The notes beneath the pieces were generated by a model. That model was not told the origin of the DNA, searched no databases, and saw only the letters and a list, made by a program, of their open reading frames with translations. Both the position numbers and the translations under genes were made by a program. Below, one piece after another: positions 48,388 through 60,205 of a stretch of 64,000 nucleotides of DNA. Origin of the DNA: Macrobrachium rosenbergii (lineage: Eukaryota > Arthropoda > Malacostraca > Decapoda > Palaemonidae). The stretch is taken from NCBI RefSeq assembly GCF_040412425.1, contig NC_089767.1, positions 1,932,969 to 1,996,968 on the forward strand, in the 5' to 3' direction. The stretch's first letter is position 1; every line of letters begins with the position of its first letter.

Positions 48388-48433
<46 letters not shown>

Positions 48434-48579
48434 AAATCACGGTTGGTGACGTCATGTTCGAGGGCTAAGTTTCCGAAGATTGATGACCCCATCGTACTGA
48501 AGCGGCGGATCTGTTAACATCTGTGGGAACTAAATCATGAACTTTATTTTTTATAGGGCGGGCCTGGCAAACTAGATCT

Positions 48580-48614
<35 letters not shown>

Positions 48615-48690
48615 TGTATGTAATGATTTCTAAAGTTTTCATATGATACATAGACATCCCCCGGAAGACTATTTTACAAAGCTTTTAGTG
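47735..48690. other. unannotated stretch with CT and TG tracts
   Basis: CT tracts at 47787-47836 and 48394-48430, TG tract at 48581-48611. A 97-codon frame at 48050-48343 has no recognisable domain and is not called. Confidence 0.4.
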
Positions 48691-48693
48691 GAA

Positions 48694-48985
48694 AGGAATG
48701 GAATATAGAATTTAGGCCAAAGGCCAAGCACTGCGACCTATGAGGTCATTCAGCGCTGAAAGGGAAACTGAGAATAGAAAGGCTCAAAAGGTGTAACAGG
48801 AGGAAAGCCTCGCAGTTGCACTATGAAACAGTTGTTAGGAGAGGGTGGATAGCAAGACGGAATAGAGAATATGAATGGAGGTACAGTAAAAGAAATGAAA
48901 GGGGTTGCAGCTAGGAGCCGAAGGGACGCTGCACAGGACCGTAAGTAATGCCTGCAGTGTACCTCGTTAGGTGCACTGACGGCGG
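48694..48985 (-). mobile_element. SINE-A, reverse
   Basis: Full copy from tail 'ggaatggaatatagaattt' to 'aggtgcactgacggc'. The last ~20 bp of the head are missing. Confidence 0.85.
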
Positions 48986-48999
48986 ACAAAACCTTCATT

Positions 49000-49650
49000 G
49001 AATAAGGAAACGTAAAAGTCTACAAAGGCAAAACTCATCTTCATGGACGAAATTGATAACAACTCGAGAAATTGAAGACAACTTATTTCCTTTTTGATAA
49101 AAACAAAACTATCTGGAATTCAATCTTCCAATAAAGTTTCACCGAACAGTGTTCCAAGAAATGGAGGGACACGAAACGTCTTCAAAAGTCATTCTTCTCA
49201 GATGTTAGAATTTGTATTTTACTTTTCCTTTCGTCAGACTAGTCTGCCTTAAAATGGAAAACTTCAATATCTGCAAAATGTTCGAAACTGAGATATGCCA
49301 CCTTTTGGGCTCGTGAAACACTAATACACAAGTTACTGCAGCTTCAGAATGATTCTTTGATGCTTTCCACGAGTATTCAGGGGGTCCCATTTGCAGTATC
49401 TGCAAAATCAGTAATAAGGCAGGGGAGTATCTAACATTTGTCTCAGTTTTGTATTTTTGCAGATACTGCAGTCTTCCATTTTAGGGCAGTAGCGACTATA
49501 TAACAGGGCAAGGTCTTTCTCCTTTGAATTAATCTTTCATGCTTAGTCAGGTACTTCTTTAATCAGCTTGGAAAAGTTATTTAAAAAAAAAAATCTGTTA
49601 CGAAGAAAAGAAAATTGCAACTGTGTCTCGTTGTGTACTACTTCTGGTAG
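49000..49650. other. unannotated stretch
   Basis: No repeat family or gene recognised. 'ttgcagatactgcagt' and 'atttgcagtatctgcaaa' near 49385-49475 form a short inverted pair. Confidence 0.4.
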
Positions 49651-49651
49651 T

Positions 49652-50274
49652 TTTTCTTATTTATAGCAGTGGATTGTAAGGGTGATTGTATTGGAATACA
49701 AATACTGAAGAATTGATCTTAAATATTCTGGTCGGTAGAAATCAGAATTTTTTTATAAAGAAAATTTATAGATGAACATGATCACAATTTCTTGAATGTT
49801 ACGTTCCAATAAGTATTGTAAATATTTTTTTCGTTAATATTTTTAAACATTTCGGTTTTCCTTTTTTATTATTTATAGCAGTGGGTAATATGGATGATAC
49901 CCCGTAAGGGGGTAGTACCGTCAGTACACCTCATGCGGTGCACTGTAGGCATTACTTAAGGTTCTTTGCAGCTTGCTTTCGGCCCCTGGCTGCAATCCCT
50001 TTCGTTCCTTTTACTGTACCTCCTTTCATATTTTCTTTCTTCCATCTTACTTTCCACCCTCTCTAACAATTGAATCATGGTGCAACTGCTAGGTTTTCCT
50101 CCTGTTACACCTTTCAAACCTTTTACTGTCAATTTCCGTTTCAGCGCTGAATGACCTCATAGGTCCCAGTGCTTGGCCTTTGGCCTAAATTCTATATTCA
50201 GTTCAATATGAATGATTGTATTTAAATACATACAAATATTGCAGAATTTTTCTTAAATATTCTGATCAGTAATC

Positions 50275-50312
<38 letters not shown>

Positions 50313-51530
50313 ACGACCAAAAACCATTTACAATTAAACATGACAACATTTCTTGAATATTGCGTTCCAGTAAGTATTGTCAGTTTCTTTTCTTTAATAT
50401 TTTTAATGAATATTGTATTTTCCTTGTTAAATAAAATCCCATTTTAAAGGATCTTTTCCTTGAGCGAGTACCTCATTCAAGTTTTTTTGACAATCAAAAA
50501 AATTTGAAATTGAACATGAGAAAATTTCTTAAGTATTACATTTCAAATTGTATTTTTTCGTACTTTTCAAGATTATTGTATTTTCCTTGCAGGATAAAAT
50601 CCCATTTAAAGGATCTTTTCCTAGAGAGAGTACCTCATTAAAATTTTTCTGACAATCAAAAAAAAAAATTTTTAAATTGAACATAACAAAATTTCCTGAG
50701 TATTACGTTTCAATAAGTATTGTATTTTTTCGTTCATACTTTTAAAGATTATTGTATTTTCCTTGTAAGATAAAATCCCATTTTAAAGGATCTTTTCGTG
50801 GAGTGAGTACCTCATTAATTTTTTTTTTCTTTTTTTATAATAAAAAAAATTTAAAACTGACCATGACAAACTTTCTTGAGTGTTACGTTTCAATAAGTAT
50901 TGTTTTTTTTTCATACTTTTCAAGATTATTGTATTTTCTTGTTAGATGAAACCCGTTTTAAAGGACCTTTTTTTAGGGAGAGTACCATATTCAAAGTTTT
51001 TTTTTTTTTTTTGACAGTCATAAAAATGTAAAATTGAATATCACGTTCCCGTAAGTGTCGTAATTTTTTTTCTCATTAATATTTTTAGAGATTAGTGTAT
51101 TTTCCTTGTTAGATAAAATCTCATCTTAAAAGATGTTTTCCTAGAGAGAGTACCTCATTCAAATTTTTTTCGACAATCAAAAAAATTTAAAATTGAACAT
51201 GACAAAATTTCTTGAGTATTTCGTTTCAGTAGGTATTTTTTTCGTTAATGTTTTTAGAGATTATTGTATTTTCCTTTGTAAGATAAAATCCCATTTTAAT
51301 TATCTTCTCCTAGAGAGAGCGTACTTCATTAAAAATTTTTATATTTTTTTTTTGACAATCAAAAAATATAAAATTGAACAAGACAACATCTCTTGAATAT
51401 CACGTTCCAATAAGTGTCGTAATTTTTTTTCTCGTTAGTATTTTCAGAGATGATTGTATTTTCCTTTGTAAGATAAAATCCCATTGAAAAGGAAAACTGG
51501 GTCTTTTTCTAAAGAGGGTACCTCATTAAA
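49652..51530. repeat. ~160-215 bp tandem repeat, about eight units
   Basis: Units share 'aaattgaacatgacaaaatt', 'cttgagtattacgtttc', 'aataagtattgtattttt', 'ttccttgttagataaaatcc' and 'gagagagtacctcatt'. The 'gaacatga' word marks units near 49770, 50332, 50507, 50675, 50853, 51031, 51191 and 51371. The unit near 51031 has lost about 20 bp. One unit is interrupted by a SINE-A. Confidence 0.85.
49899..50204 (+). mobile_element. SINE-A inside the tandem repeat, with target duplication
   Basis: Starts 'accccgtaagggggtagt' and ends 'ctatattcagttc'. Flanks 'aatatggatgat' (49887-49898) and 'aatatgaatgat' (50205-50216) agree at 11 of 12. Confidence 0.92.
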
Positions 51531-51724
51531 TCATCATAGATTTGAGTTGCCACCTGAGTGCTCTCTGCCACAATAGAAGTCCTTTTACCTTTGAGTGGTA
51601 GACTGCCTCGTTTCTTCCGTTTATATTTCGATCGTATCGATAAAACACGTGTGAGTGTGATTCCTTATGGCTTTCGGCGTACATGTTTGCTTCTCGGCTG
51701 TTTGTTTTGAACAGAATCCATGAT

Positions 51725-52338
<614 letters not shown>

Positions 52339-52339
<1 letters not shown>

Positions 52340-52674
52340 TTTATTTTTATACCATTCTCTATAATGCTTATTTTCTCCGTCGTATGATTTTTATTCAAAT
52401 ATTTCCTTGTTTCTCATTTATATTAAACTTTCTCTCTCTTTCTCTCTCTCTGTAGCTTTCTCCTTCTCAGATAAAAATGTAACTTGCGTGGTCGTCATCC
52501 ATATCCAGAAACGGCGGCTCCGCAGAAAACAAGGAGCGGTAGTACTTTACCTTGTTGAACTCCTTTGTGGACTCGAGCAAGAAGATGAAGGAATGCATTC
52601 TCCATTTGCCCCGATACGATTAATAATCCTCTCAGCGTGCAGGCGAAAAACCACTGAGTTCCTTGAGAATCTGG

Positions 52675-52709
<35 letters not shown>

Positions 52710-53033
52710 CTTTCTGAGAGTATTCCGGTGGCATCAGGAGAGAGAGAGAGAGAAGAGAGAGAGTTTGCTGTCATCCTGGTAGATGGCGTCTGGCTGTGTT
52801 CTTTGATATGACGATGCTCTTGACTTACGTTCTTGACTGATGTTCTCAAATGAGCTTTAAAATTGCTTTTCTGGGCTTTGGTTCTCGAGATGCTGAGTTA
52901 TTATTCCGTTTGCTGAATTTAGCATCGGCGGGAGTTCGGTGATTAGCGAACGACGTACTTAAGGTGTTTCGAAATGCTGTCTTCTGTTCGTTAATGCAGT
53001 GGTAAAGTGAAATAGAATATCTGTCACTGCAGC

Positions 53034-53035
<2 letters not shown>
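52339..53035. other. unannotated stretch
   Basis: CT and GA short runs at 52677-52706 and 52739-52762. A frame at 52455-52811 is open but has no recognisable domain and includes CT/GA-encoded low complexity, so I do not call it. Confidence 0.35.
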
Positions 53036-53108
<73 letters not shown>

Positions 53109-53151
53109 GTGCACACACATATAGATAGATAGGTATGTAGACATATATGTT

Positions 53152-53217
<66 letters not shown>
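53036..53217. repeat. (CT)n and (TA)n tracts
   Basis: CT at 53036-53105 and TA at 53163-53217. Confidence 0.92.
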
Positions 53218-53219
<2 letters not shown>

Positions 53220-53782
53220 GTATACTACTGTGTATATATATATATACTATATATATATATACATATATATATACATACGTACATACATACATATCTATCA
53301 AAGTAAACGTACTAGTTTTCACGTGTATAACTAGTAAATGTTTTTTATTTTTATTTTAAAGGGTACATCCCTTCTCTTTCAGCAGTAACCGTCAACTTAA
53401 TGAAACTTTTATCTTAGATCTGAAGGCAAAGAAATAGGTTTGCAGAAGGAGAGAAATTAGCGCTGGTCAAACCTCGAGTGAAGTATGTCCATCGCCTGTT
53501 GAAGGAATTAATTAAAAAAACGAACTTTAGCCACTGTTGGGGAGTGGCCTTAGGGATGTCAATATGTATAGCAAATATTATTATTATATTATTATTATTA
53601 TTATTATTGTTATGGGTGTCAACAATCGTCAGTGACTTTTAATTTGGATTTTTATGTTTACTTCAATACATTTTATGTTAAATTACTCATTTTGACTGAA
53701 GATGATCCCAGAGAAGGTTCGAAAGCTTTTATAAAATTCTGCTCGAGCATTTAACAATTATATTATTTTGGACCCTTTAGAA

Positions 53783-53785
<3 letters not shown>

Positions 53786-53843
<58 letters not shown>

Positions 53844-54070
53844 TCGGTAAATGAAACCTATTCACACGGAACAAGCATACAGAGGCCTTTGACTTGAAAT
53901 TCAAGCTTCCAAAGAATGTTGGTTTCAGCCTCCCACCCCAGACCCCACACTGCAGCAGAAACTGATCTTGATACAGAGTCAGTGATTTTTTCATGGAACT
54001 GGGGGAGACGCGAACCCGCGACATCTGAGCGGCATGTCACGACACTGACGACCATACCAACTGAATAATG
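53786..54070 (-). mobile_element. SINE-D: tRNA-like head, L-ATT 3' end, (AAT)n tail
   Basis: On the minus strand the head 'cagttggtatggtcgtcagt' (D-arm and A-box-like) and B box 'gggttcgcgtctc' (54005-54017) are followed by the body. The end is 'attctttggaagcttgaatt' and a long (AAT)n tail at 53786-53841. Same organisation as the 24.1 kb copy. Confidence 0.85.
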
Positions 54071-54122
54071 TCATTAGTACTGCTTAGCAACATATTGTGA
54101 AGATGCCAGTCTGACTCACTTT

Positions 54123-54402
54123 CCCGTAGGGAGGTAGTGCCAGCCAACAGTGCACCTCACGCGGTGCACTGTAGGCATTACTTGAGGTTCTCTGCAGCGT
54201 CCCTTCGGCCCCTAGCTGCAACCTCTCTCGTTCCTTTTTGCTGTACCTCCGTCCTTATTCTCTTTCTTCCATCTTACTTTCCACCCTGCGAGGTTTTCCT
54301 CCCGTTACACCTTTCAAGCCTCCTTGACCCTCAATTTTCCTTTCAGCGCTGAATGACCTCGTAGGCCCCAGCGCTTGGCCTCTGGCTTAATTCTTATATT
54401 CC
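54123..54402 (+). mobile_element. SINE-A
   Basis: Full head with an inserted 'agccaac'. A deletion removes 'tctcctaacaattgattcat' and the following 'agtgcaac' in the middle. Tail end 'cttatattcctg'. Confidence 0.83.
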
Positions 54403-54635
54403 TGTCGCGTCCTATCAGTCTTAAAGTTTAGCCTAACATTCTGAAGTATTAGGTATTATGATGCAGAGGGAAAAGGAGATGAAATGAGAACTTCGGCGTC
54501 AGAGGGTGAGTGAAAGAAGCTGCCATTGGACCCACCAATCCCGACTTTGCTTGCTTCGTTCCCGTGCTTGCATACGAGAAGCTACGACTTGACGGAAGTT
54601 GCTTTACGATTCAACATTACGATTTGATTCTGAGA

Positions 54636-55031
54636 CGTAAAAGTAACAAATACGCTGAAGTTTCTTCGGCACAGCCGAGTTTTCTGTACAGTGTATAATC
54701 AAGGCCACCGAATATAGATCTATCTTTCGGTGGTCTCGGTTTAATACTGTAGAGCCGCGGCCCATGGAAACTTTAACCACGGCCCTGTGGTGGCGCCTGT
54801 CCTATAGCGTTGCCAGACGCAAGATTATGAGGTAACTTTAACCTTAAATAAAATAAAAACTTCTGATGCTAGAGGGCTGCAATTTGGTATGTTTGATGAT
54901 TGGAGGGTGGATGATCAACGTACCAATTTGCAGCCCTCTAGCCTTAGTAGTTTTTCAGATCTGAGGGCGGACAGAAAAAAGTGGGGAGGGACAAATCTGA
55001 CACAGTAGTTTTCTTTTCAGAAAACTGAAAG
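54636..55031 (-). mobile_element. PAL multi-hairpin element, reverse
   Basis: Full copy from 'aaaagtaacaaatacgctg' to 'ttttcagaaaactgaaag' with the central hairpin at about 54858-54947. Confidence 0.88.
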
Positions 55032-55680
55032 TGAGGGCACTTCAGGGCCAAGAGAGAGAGAGAGAGAGAGACCCTCAGGAGGCAGTTGAGAAGAAAAAGG
55101 AAAGAAGAGAAGCAAAAGAGTATGAGAGAAACGAACGTAAGGCGAAAAACGAGAATTCCTGACATCGCAACCCAACACTGACTCCGTTAGCAGAATGGTA
55201 CAGGACTGAATGAAACCGATATGAATGTAAAGTTAAATACCAAACAAAGGCTGAAAATAGTAGCAAAATAAGTTGGATTTAACTGCCGTTGTAATAGTTA
55301 GAGGAGTTGGAAAGGATCGTACCACGAGAAATATTTGGACTAAATCTTTTAGCCTTCACTTCTGCCCTTTTATTTTATAAGTGCTCATAACACAAGATTT
55401 CAACAAGGAAAAATTAAATAAAAAATTGCATTTCAGGCTGATAAAGCCTAAGCTCTTTATTTTAGTCATATGCCGTAAATCTATCCACTATGCCCTCCTC
55501 CTCTCTCCATGTCTCGACCACATTTGGACTGCGGTGTAAAGCACCTCCATACATGCTGACTTTTGCGCTTGGTGTGTCCTAATGTGGGAAGTTTACTGCT
55601 CAGAGGTTTCATTAATGATTAGGCTTCAGCATAACACAGAAAATGGCTTCTTTTTCATCGTTTGAAATGACTAATTACAC

Positions 55681-55685
<5 letters not shown>
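55032..55685. other. unannotated stretch
   Basis: Short GA run at 55053-55071 and no recognised repeat or gene. Confidence 0.4.

Positions 55686-55727
<42 letters not shown>
55686..55727. repeat. (TA)n tract, left flank of the MITE
   Basis: TA tract that ends at the mariner-type MITE. A matching TA tract resumes at 56289, so the element appears to have inserted in a TA microsatellite. Confidence 0.9.
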
Positions 55728-55729
<2 letters not shown>

Positions 55730-55732
<3 letters not shown>

Positions 55733-56285
55733 GGTGCGGCATAAGTAACGCCCTTTGTTTAAGTGGAACAAAATTAAAGCCTTTTGATTATCCTTTATTT
55801 TTGCGAACATGAATGTATTGCCACAGGTTAATAGATTAATATAATATATTAACAAAATTAATATAATTCTTATTCGGTTTAATAATGCGGCATAAGTAAC
55901 GCCCTTTTAATTTTATATCTTATAATTATTTTCTTTATTATTTTCTTTAAGTAATTTGCTAAATCTTCATTTTTTCAGATATTTTATACAACCATGAGAT
56001 TAACAAAGGAACAGAGAGTAAAAGCAATTCAATTGTACTATCAAAACAATAAAAATGGTGCTGAAACCGCAAGATTGTTATCGGCTGAATTTAAGATCCC
56101 AAGGGTGTAAAGCCGAAATATCATTTGTATTGAACATTATTAAACCGAATAAGCATTATATTAATTTTGTTAATATATAATAATCTATTAACCTGTGGCA
56201 ATACATTCATGTTCGAAAAAATAAAGGATAATCAAAAGGCTTTAATTTTGTTCCACTTAAACAAAGGGCGTTATTATGCCGCACC

Positions 56286-56288
<3 letters not shown>
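55730..56288 (+). mobile_element. mariner-type MITE with ~150 bp inverted ends
   Basis: Left arm 55730-55885 ('cagggtgcggcataagtaac') and right arm 56139-56288 (ending 'attatgccgcaccctg') are complementary over about 150 bp with small differences. A TA dinucleotide follows the right end, and the left has 'ca', one change from TA. The first ~23 bp of the left end recur at 55886-55908. The centre keeps the start of a transposase reading frame, so this is an internal-deletion derivative. Confidence 0.88.
55994..56110 (+). pseudogene. transposase N-terminal remnant (helix-turn-helix)
   Basis: 38 codons from ATG at 55994 to TAA. The peptide starts 'MRLTKEQRVKAIQLYYQN' and continues 'AETARLLSAEF', the first helices of the helix-turn-helix found at the N-terminus of mariner-like and DUF4817-type transposase proteins in arthropods. 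All catalytic DDE/DDD sequence is missing. A pyrimidine run ending 'tttttttcag' lies about 20 bp upstream and could be an old splice acceptor. Confidence 0.6.
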
Positions 56289-56373
<85 letters not shown>

Positions 56374-56452
56374 GTACATATATAATTGTATATATAAATA
56401 TATATATGTATAAGTATATATAAACATGCATGTATGTATATTACATATATAG

Positions 56453-56501
<49 letters not shown>

Positions 56502-56530
56502 AATACATGTATATATACATATATGTATAT
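56289..56530. repeat. (TA)n / (TG)n tracts
   Basis: TA at 56289-56341, TG at 56342-56369, a second TA run at about 56460-56500. Confidence 0.92.
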
Positions 56531-57088
56531 ATATATAATACACATTATATATTTCATATAATTTTTAATTTCCATGCATATTTAATATATGTAAATTCAA
56601 TATTCACTTTAAGTTTTTAATTTTTAATTCTGTTTGTTAATAAATTAGTTTACGACCCTCTCCAATCAAGCATATTTGATTGTTACCACTAATAATAACT
56701 TGTTGGTATAAAAATAAATTATGCCTTCGGTGGTGGCCGCGAGAAATGTAAAATAACCATGACAAACATCAAGCGAGGTTACTCTCGTTTTTAAACCTTT
56801 ACGAAAATAATAATAACATTTTCTCGGCTGGTCCTCAGTTGCGAGGCCTAATAATAATGAGCGAGGTTGAAAAACAGCCAATTGACACCAATTTTTGTTG
56901 GCAGATCCGGTACGAGAATATCAAGCAGTATCCTGTTACTCTATTTATTCCACAATCACGGGAAAACTCAGCCAGAGAAAAGAAAAACAAACAGTTTTAC
57001 GGTGACGCTGACACTGACATCAAGAGTACGGCGCGTAATCGATATATTAGACGTAACGCAGAGAACGCTCCCGGTAAACAGAACAGAA

Positions 57089-57238
57089 ATGGCATCGCCC
57101 GAGCGCCCTGTTGTAACTAAGGCCGACGACAAAACCACTTTGACGAAAGTCAGTCGAGTGGCACTCGAGTCGAGAAAGCGAGGGCGACCTGGAACTGAAA
57201 AGCGTAGTGGAGGTTTGAGCAATAAGTTATTGGAGTAA
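57089..57238 (+). CDS. small basic open frame, 49 codons (doubtful)
   Basis: ATG at 57089 sits in 'acagaaATGG', a strong eukaryotic start context. The peptide is hydrophilic with 'SRKRGRPGTEKRSGG', which includes a 'KRGRPG' AT-hook-like core, and ends at TAA in 57236-57238. The surrounding 56.83-57.24 kb is unique and GC-richer than its neighbours. No family recognised and no splice donor or poly-A signal is convincing. It may be a short real protein, a first exon or chance. Confidence 0.18.
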   Translation: MASPERPVVTKADDKTTLTKVSRVALESRKRGRPGTEKRSGGLSNKLLE

Positions 57239-57429
57239 ATGAACGACCAAACTCCTCGGATGAAGTTGATAAGTGACGATAACTTTAATATGTTATACAC
57301 GAACCAAAGCACCTGGTAGCAGCAGCTTTACCTGGCTGAGAGGGACGATTAAAATTATACGAACGTGTTTGTTTCTCTTTGTAATTAGTAGAAGTTGCGT
57401 GCAATGCATAGCAGATGTAGATGGCTTCT

Positions 57430-57431
<2 letters not shown>

Positions 57432-57460
<29 letters not shown>
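57432..57460. repeat. (GA)n microsatellite
   Basis: Short purine tract. Confidence 0.85.
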
Positions 57461-57464
<4 letters not shown>

Positions 57465-57635
57465 GCAAAGTTGAGAGTTTCTGACAGTTATTACGAGGCG
57501 CTGTTTACTCATTCAGTCCAGGGACTCAGATTAAAGCAAAGTTGTGTAGGTGAATAATTAAGATTTCGTAATACGTACGGCTTCTTTGTTTTCTTGTGGC
57601 GATTAAATTATTTTGCCTAAACATATGTATTATAT

Positions 57636-57638
<3 letters not shown>

Positions 57639-57710
<72 letters not shown>
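57639..57710. repeat. (TA)n then (GT)n
   Basis: TA at 57639-57678 changes directly to GT at 57679-57710. Confidence 0.92.
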
Positions 57711-57713
<3 letters not shown>

Positions 57714-58228
57714 CATGTATGTATGCATGTCTAAAGGTGCGTGTTTGCGTGACCTCCATTTTTCTCTCGTAACAGTATCTGTTAAAATCAATGGCATTTT
57801 GTTTATAGAAATACGACCTCTTTGTTGATTTTTGTCTATATATATTTCCTAATGCCATAACAAATTTATAAGGAATACCAAAAAACCTTGTGAATTTTCT
57901 TCCATTGACTGTCGACAGCCGTTTCTCCGCTTAGACTTATGTCTTCAGGATCGGATTAAGAAAGATGGCTTGTTTAGCGATGGCTGGTCTCATCCATCAA
58001 CAGAGCCTTGCATACTGGCAGTCGAAAGAGAAGGCTTGATGATGAAGTGAATAAGAGATCAGCTGTGGACGTTTTGATTCAGCCCATCACACGCGAAGAT
58101 TAGGCATTGGGAAGGAGGGACAGAAGCTGGAGTGAGCAGAAATGAGGTTGCTGAGGTGGATTCTGGGAATGGCACTGTTTGAGTGGCTGTAAAATGGAGA
58201 ATTTAGGAGCAGTGTCTGGATGGTGAAG
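57711..58228. other. unannotated stretch
   Basis: No recognised repeat or supported frame before the (ATT)n tail at 58229. Confidence 0.4.
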
Positions 58229-58299
<71 letters not shown>

Positions 58300-58682
58300 T
58301 CAGAAGATGAACCCTATTCATCTGGAACAAGCCCACCAAAGGGGGCATTGTTGACTTCAAATTCAAGCTTTCAAAGAATATTATGGTGTTCATTCGAAAG
58401 AGGTAACAGAAGGTATATGGTGTTCATTCGAAAGAGGTAACAGAAGGTATATGGTGTTCATTCGAAAGAGGTAACAGAAGGTATATGGTGTTCATTCGAA
58501 AGAGGTAACAGAAGGTAATGGGAAATACAGAAAGAGGAGATCAGTTATTAGAAAAAACAGATAAATTAACAAAATAAATAAATGAAGATGTAAGTAAAAT
58601 ATTGAAATAAAAGTTGAACTGTATTAGGGTAGTAATGCATTGCATCCTCGCTTGAACTTCTGAAGTTCCAGTTGCACGACAT
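58229..58682 (-). mobile_element. L-ATT LINE 3' end with tail and internal 34-bp array
   Basis: On the minus strand: C-terminal 'ELQKF' region at about 58675-58630, 3'UTR, 'attctttgaaagcttgaat', 'cttgttccagatg', then (AAT)n at 58229-58298. Four identical 34-bp units ('atggtgttcattcgaaagag' start) occupy 58383-58518, where other copies have one. Confidence 0.85.
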
Positions 58683-58689
58683 CTGACTG

Positions 58690-58960
58690 ATATAAGAGTG
58701 TTCAGATTGAGATGGAATGGACATGTGGTAAGAACGAGTGCAGAGGGAGCAGTGAAGAGGGATTGGGTGGAACCTGTTAGGGGTAGAGGGTCAAGAGGGA
58801 AGCAAAGGATTAGATGGAGTGATAAAGGAGGATTTGAAGAAGGGTTCAGCGGAGAAAGATGCTTTCGATAGGGTTCGCTGGAGAAGACACTTCACCCTAA
58901 CCGACCCTTTAGCCTAGGCGTAGCAGTTGGGATGAGGATCAAACTGAGACGACCAGTAAC
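58690..58960 (+). pseudogene. decayed LINE ORF C-terminus
   Basis: + strand frame reads 'RLRWNGHVVRTSAEG', 'RDWVEPVRGRGSRGKQ' and, after a stop, 'SLEKTLHPNRP', the familiar 'GHVVRM...RGRQRIRW' end of arthropod LINE polyproteins. It lies against the reverse L-ATT copy and is on the opposite strand, so two different insertions abut here. Confidence 0.6.
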
Positions 58961-59153
58961 CCTGGGAACGTACATATTTATGTACAGGTTACATTATAAG
59001 TCACTTTTTCACGTGCTGTACGTGAATATTAATGTAAATGGAATTAAATGAGAGAGTAACTTTCAACCCCCATGTGGTGTGAACATGCATCCTAGAAGCT
59101 GGGAACTACAAGCAAAAAGCATTTCTAACCTAGCCACGAAAGAAACATTTTTT

Positions 59154-60160
59154 CTACTTTCCAGAAGTCAGCGCCTGCTCACTATCTGCTTCAAGCATAA
59201 TTTCATTGAAAACTCTCTTGCACACCTGTATGCTTGAGGCAATAATGTCATCTATGCTGGAGTGAGAGAGCTGTCTATGAAAATACACTAAACAGTGGGT
59301 AGGCACATACTGCGCATTGACTTCTGGGCAGGCGTAAAGAGGTTTCTGCCATGGCATGGTCAGTAATGTTCTCTGCTTGCAACTCATAGCATCTTAGATA
59401 TGAGTTCAAACGACTTAAGGACTGAAACTTACTAACTCGTGTAATTGCCAGTTGCAGTTATTCAAGTTAAAAACTAAAAACTCTTGCAAAGGAAATATTC
59501 TGGCACACTAATGCCAAGTCCTCATTGGTCTGTCTGTGTCATTCGCGATTCAGCAGTCGATGTGGAAAAATATGCAAACATTACTCTTCTGAGCTGCTAC
59601 CCTTACTGCAGGGACATGACATATGGATGAAGGCATGGATATGGTTCCAGATTCTCATCTGCATTTTGGGTTGCGTCTCTTCAGTGTAGGCAGTACAGTT
59701 CATCCTCCTGATTTATGGGGTCAGTGGCATGGGCGTCCTGTAGTCTCCTAGCAAAGGAGAGAACGAAATCAACATTCTCCTGGATTTTGAGAGTGGTCCA
59801 TTGCCAATGAATACTCATAGCCTTCCATTATCTCGAGTCCCTGGAAAAGGAACTCTTAGAAATTGACTCTGTGCCTTCTAAAAGTGACTGAAGTGTGGGT
59901 TTATAGTCATGGGAAGCCACTTAATGCTGGGAAGTGATCCCGTGATTGTAATAAACTTGCATACATCCAACATTAGTGTTGAAGTCTGGCCTTATCCCTT
60001 CAGAGAATCAGAATTTAAAAACTACATTGGTTGTCTCTGCAATTCCACTGTAATGAACAGTGGCGCTTTTCTTGTCTAAGGGGTCGAACTGATCAGGGAA
60101 ACAGTAGCCACAAAAAGCCTCGTGGCTTTTGGGAACAAATAACACTTTCCCTGCCCTCTA
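59154..60160 (-). pseudogene. decayed open frame of unknown family
   Basis: On the minus strand, about 60150-59655 gives protein-like segments in a single frame separated by four stops: 'FCGYCFPDQFDP' with a CxxC pair, 'TVHYSGIAETTNVV', 'IRPDFNTNVGCM', 'ENVDFVLSFARRLQ'. After a frameshift a 77-codon open stretch (59387-59154) contains 'VPTHCLVYFHRQLSH' and 'SSIQVCKRVFNE'. I do not recognise the protein. It could be a host pseudogene or a transposon-encoded protein. Confidence 0.45.
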
Positions 60161-60205
60161 CCTCATCCTGGTGCTGACTGTGATACGAAGTTTTGCACTA
60201 GGATA

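Noticed and set aside
56968..57312. 114-codon frame opposite the small basic open frame
   Set aside because: Shadow of the GC-richer segment; the hydrophobic composition is the complement of the + strand frame.
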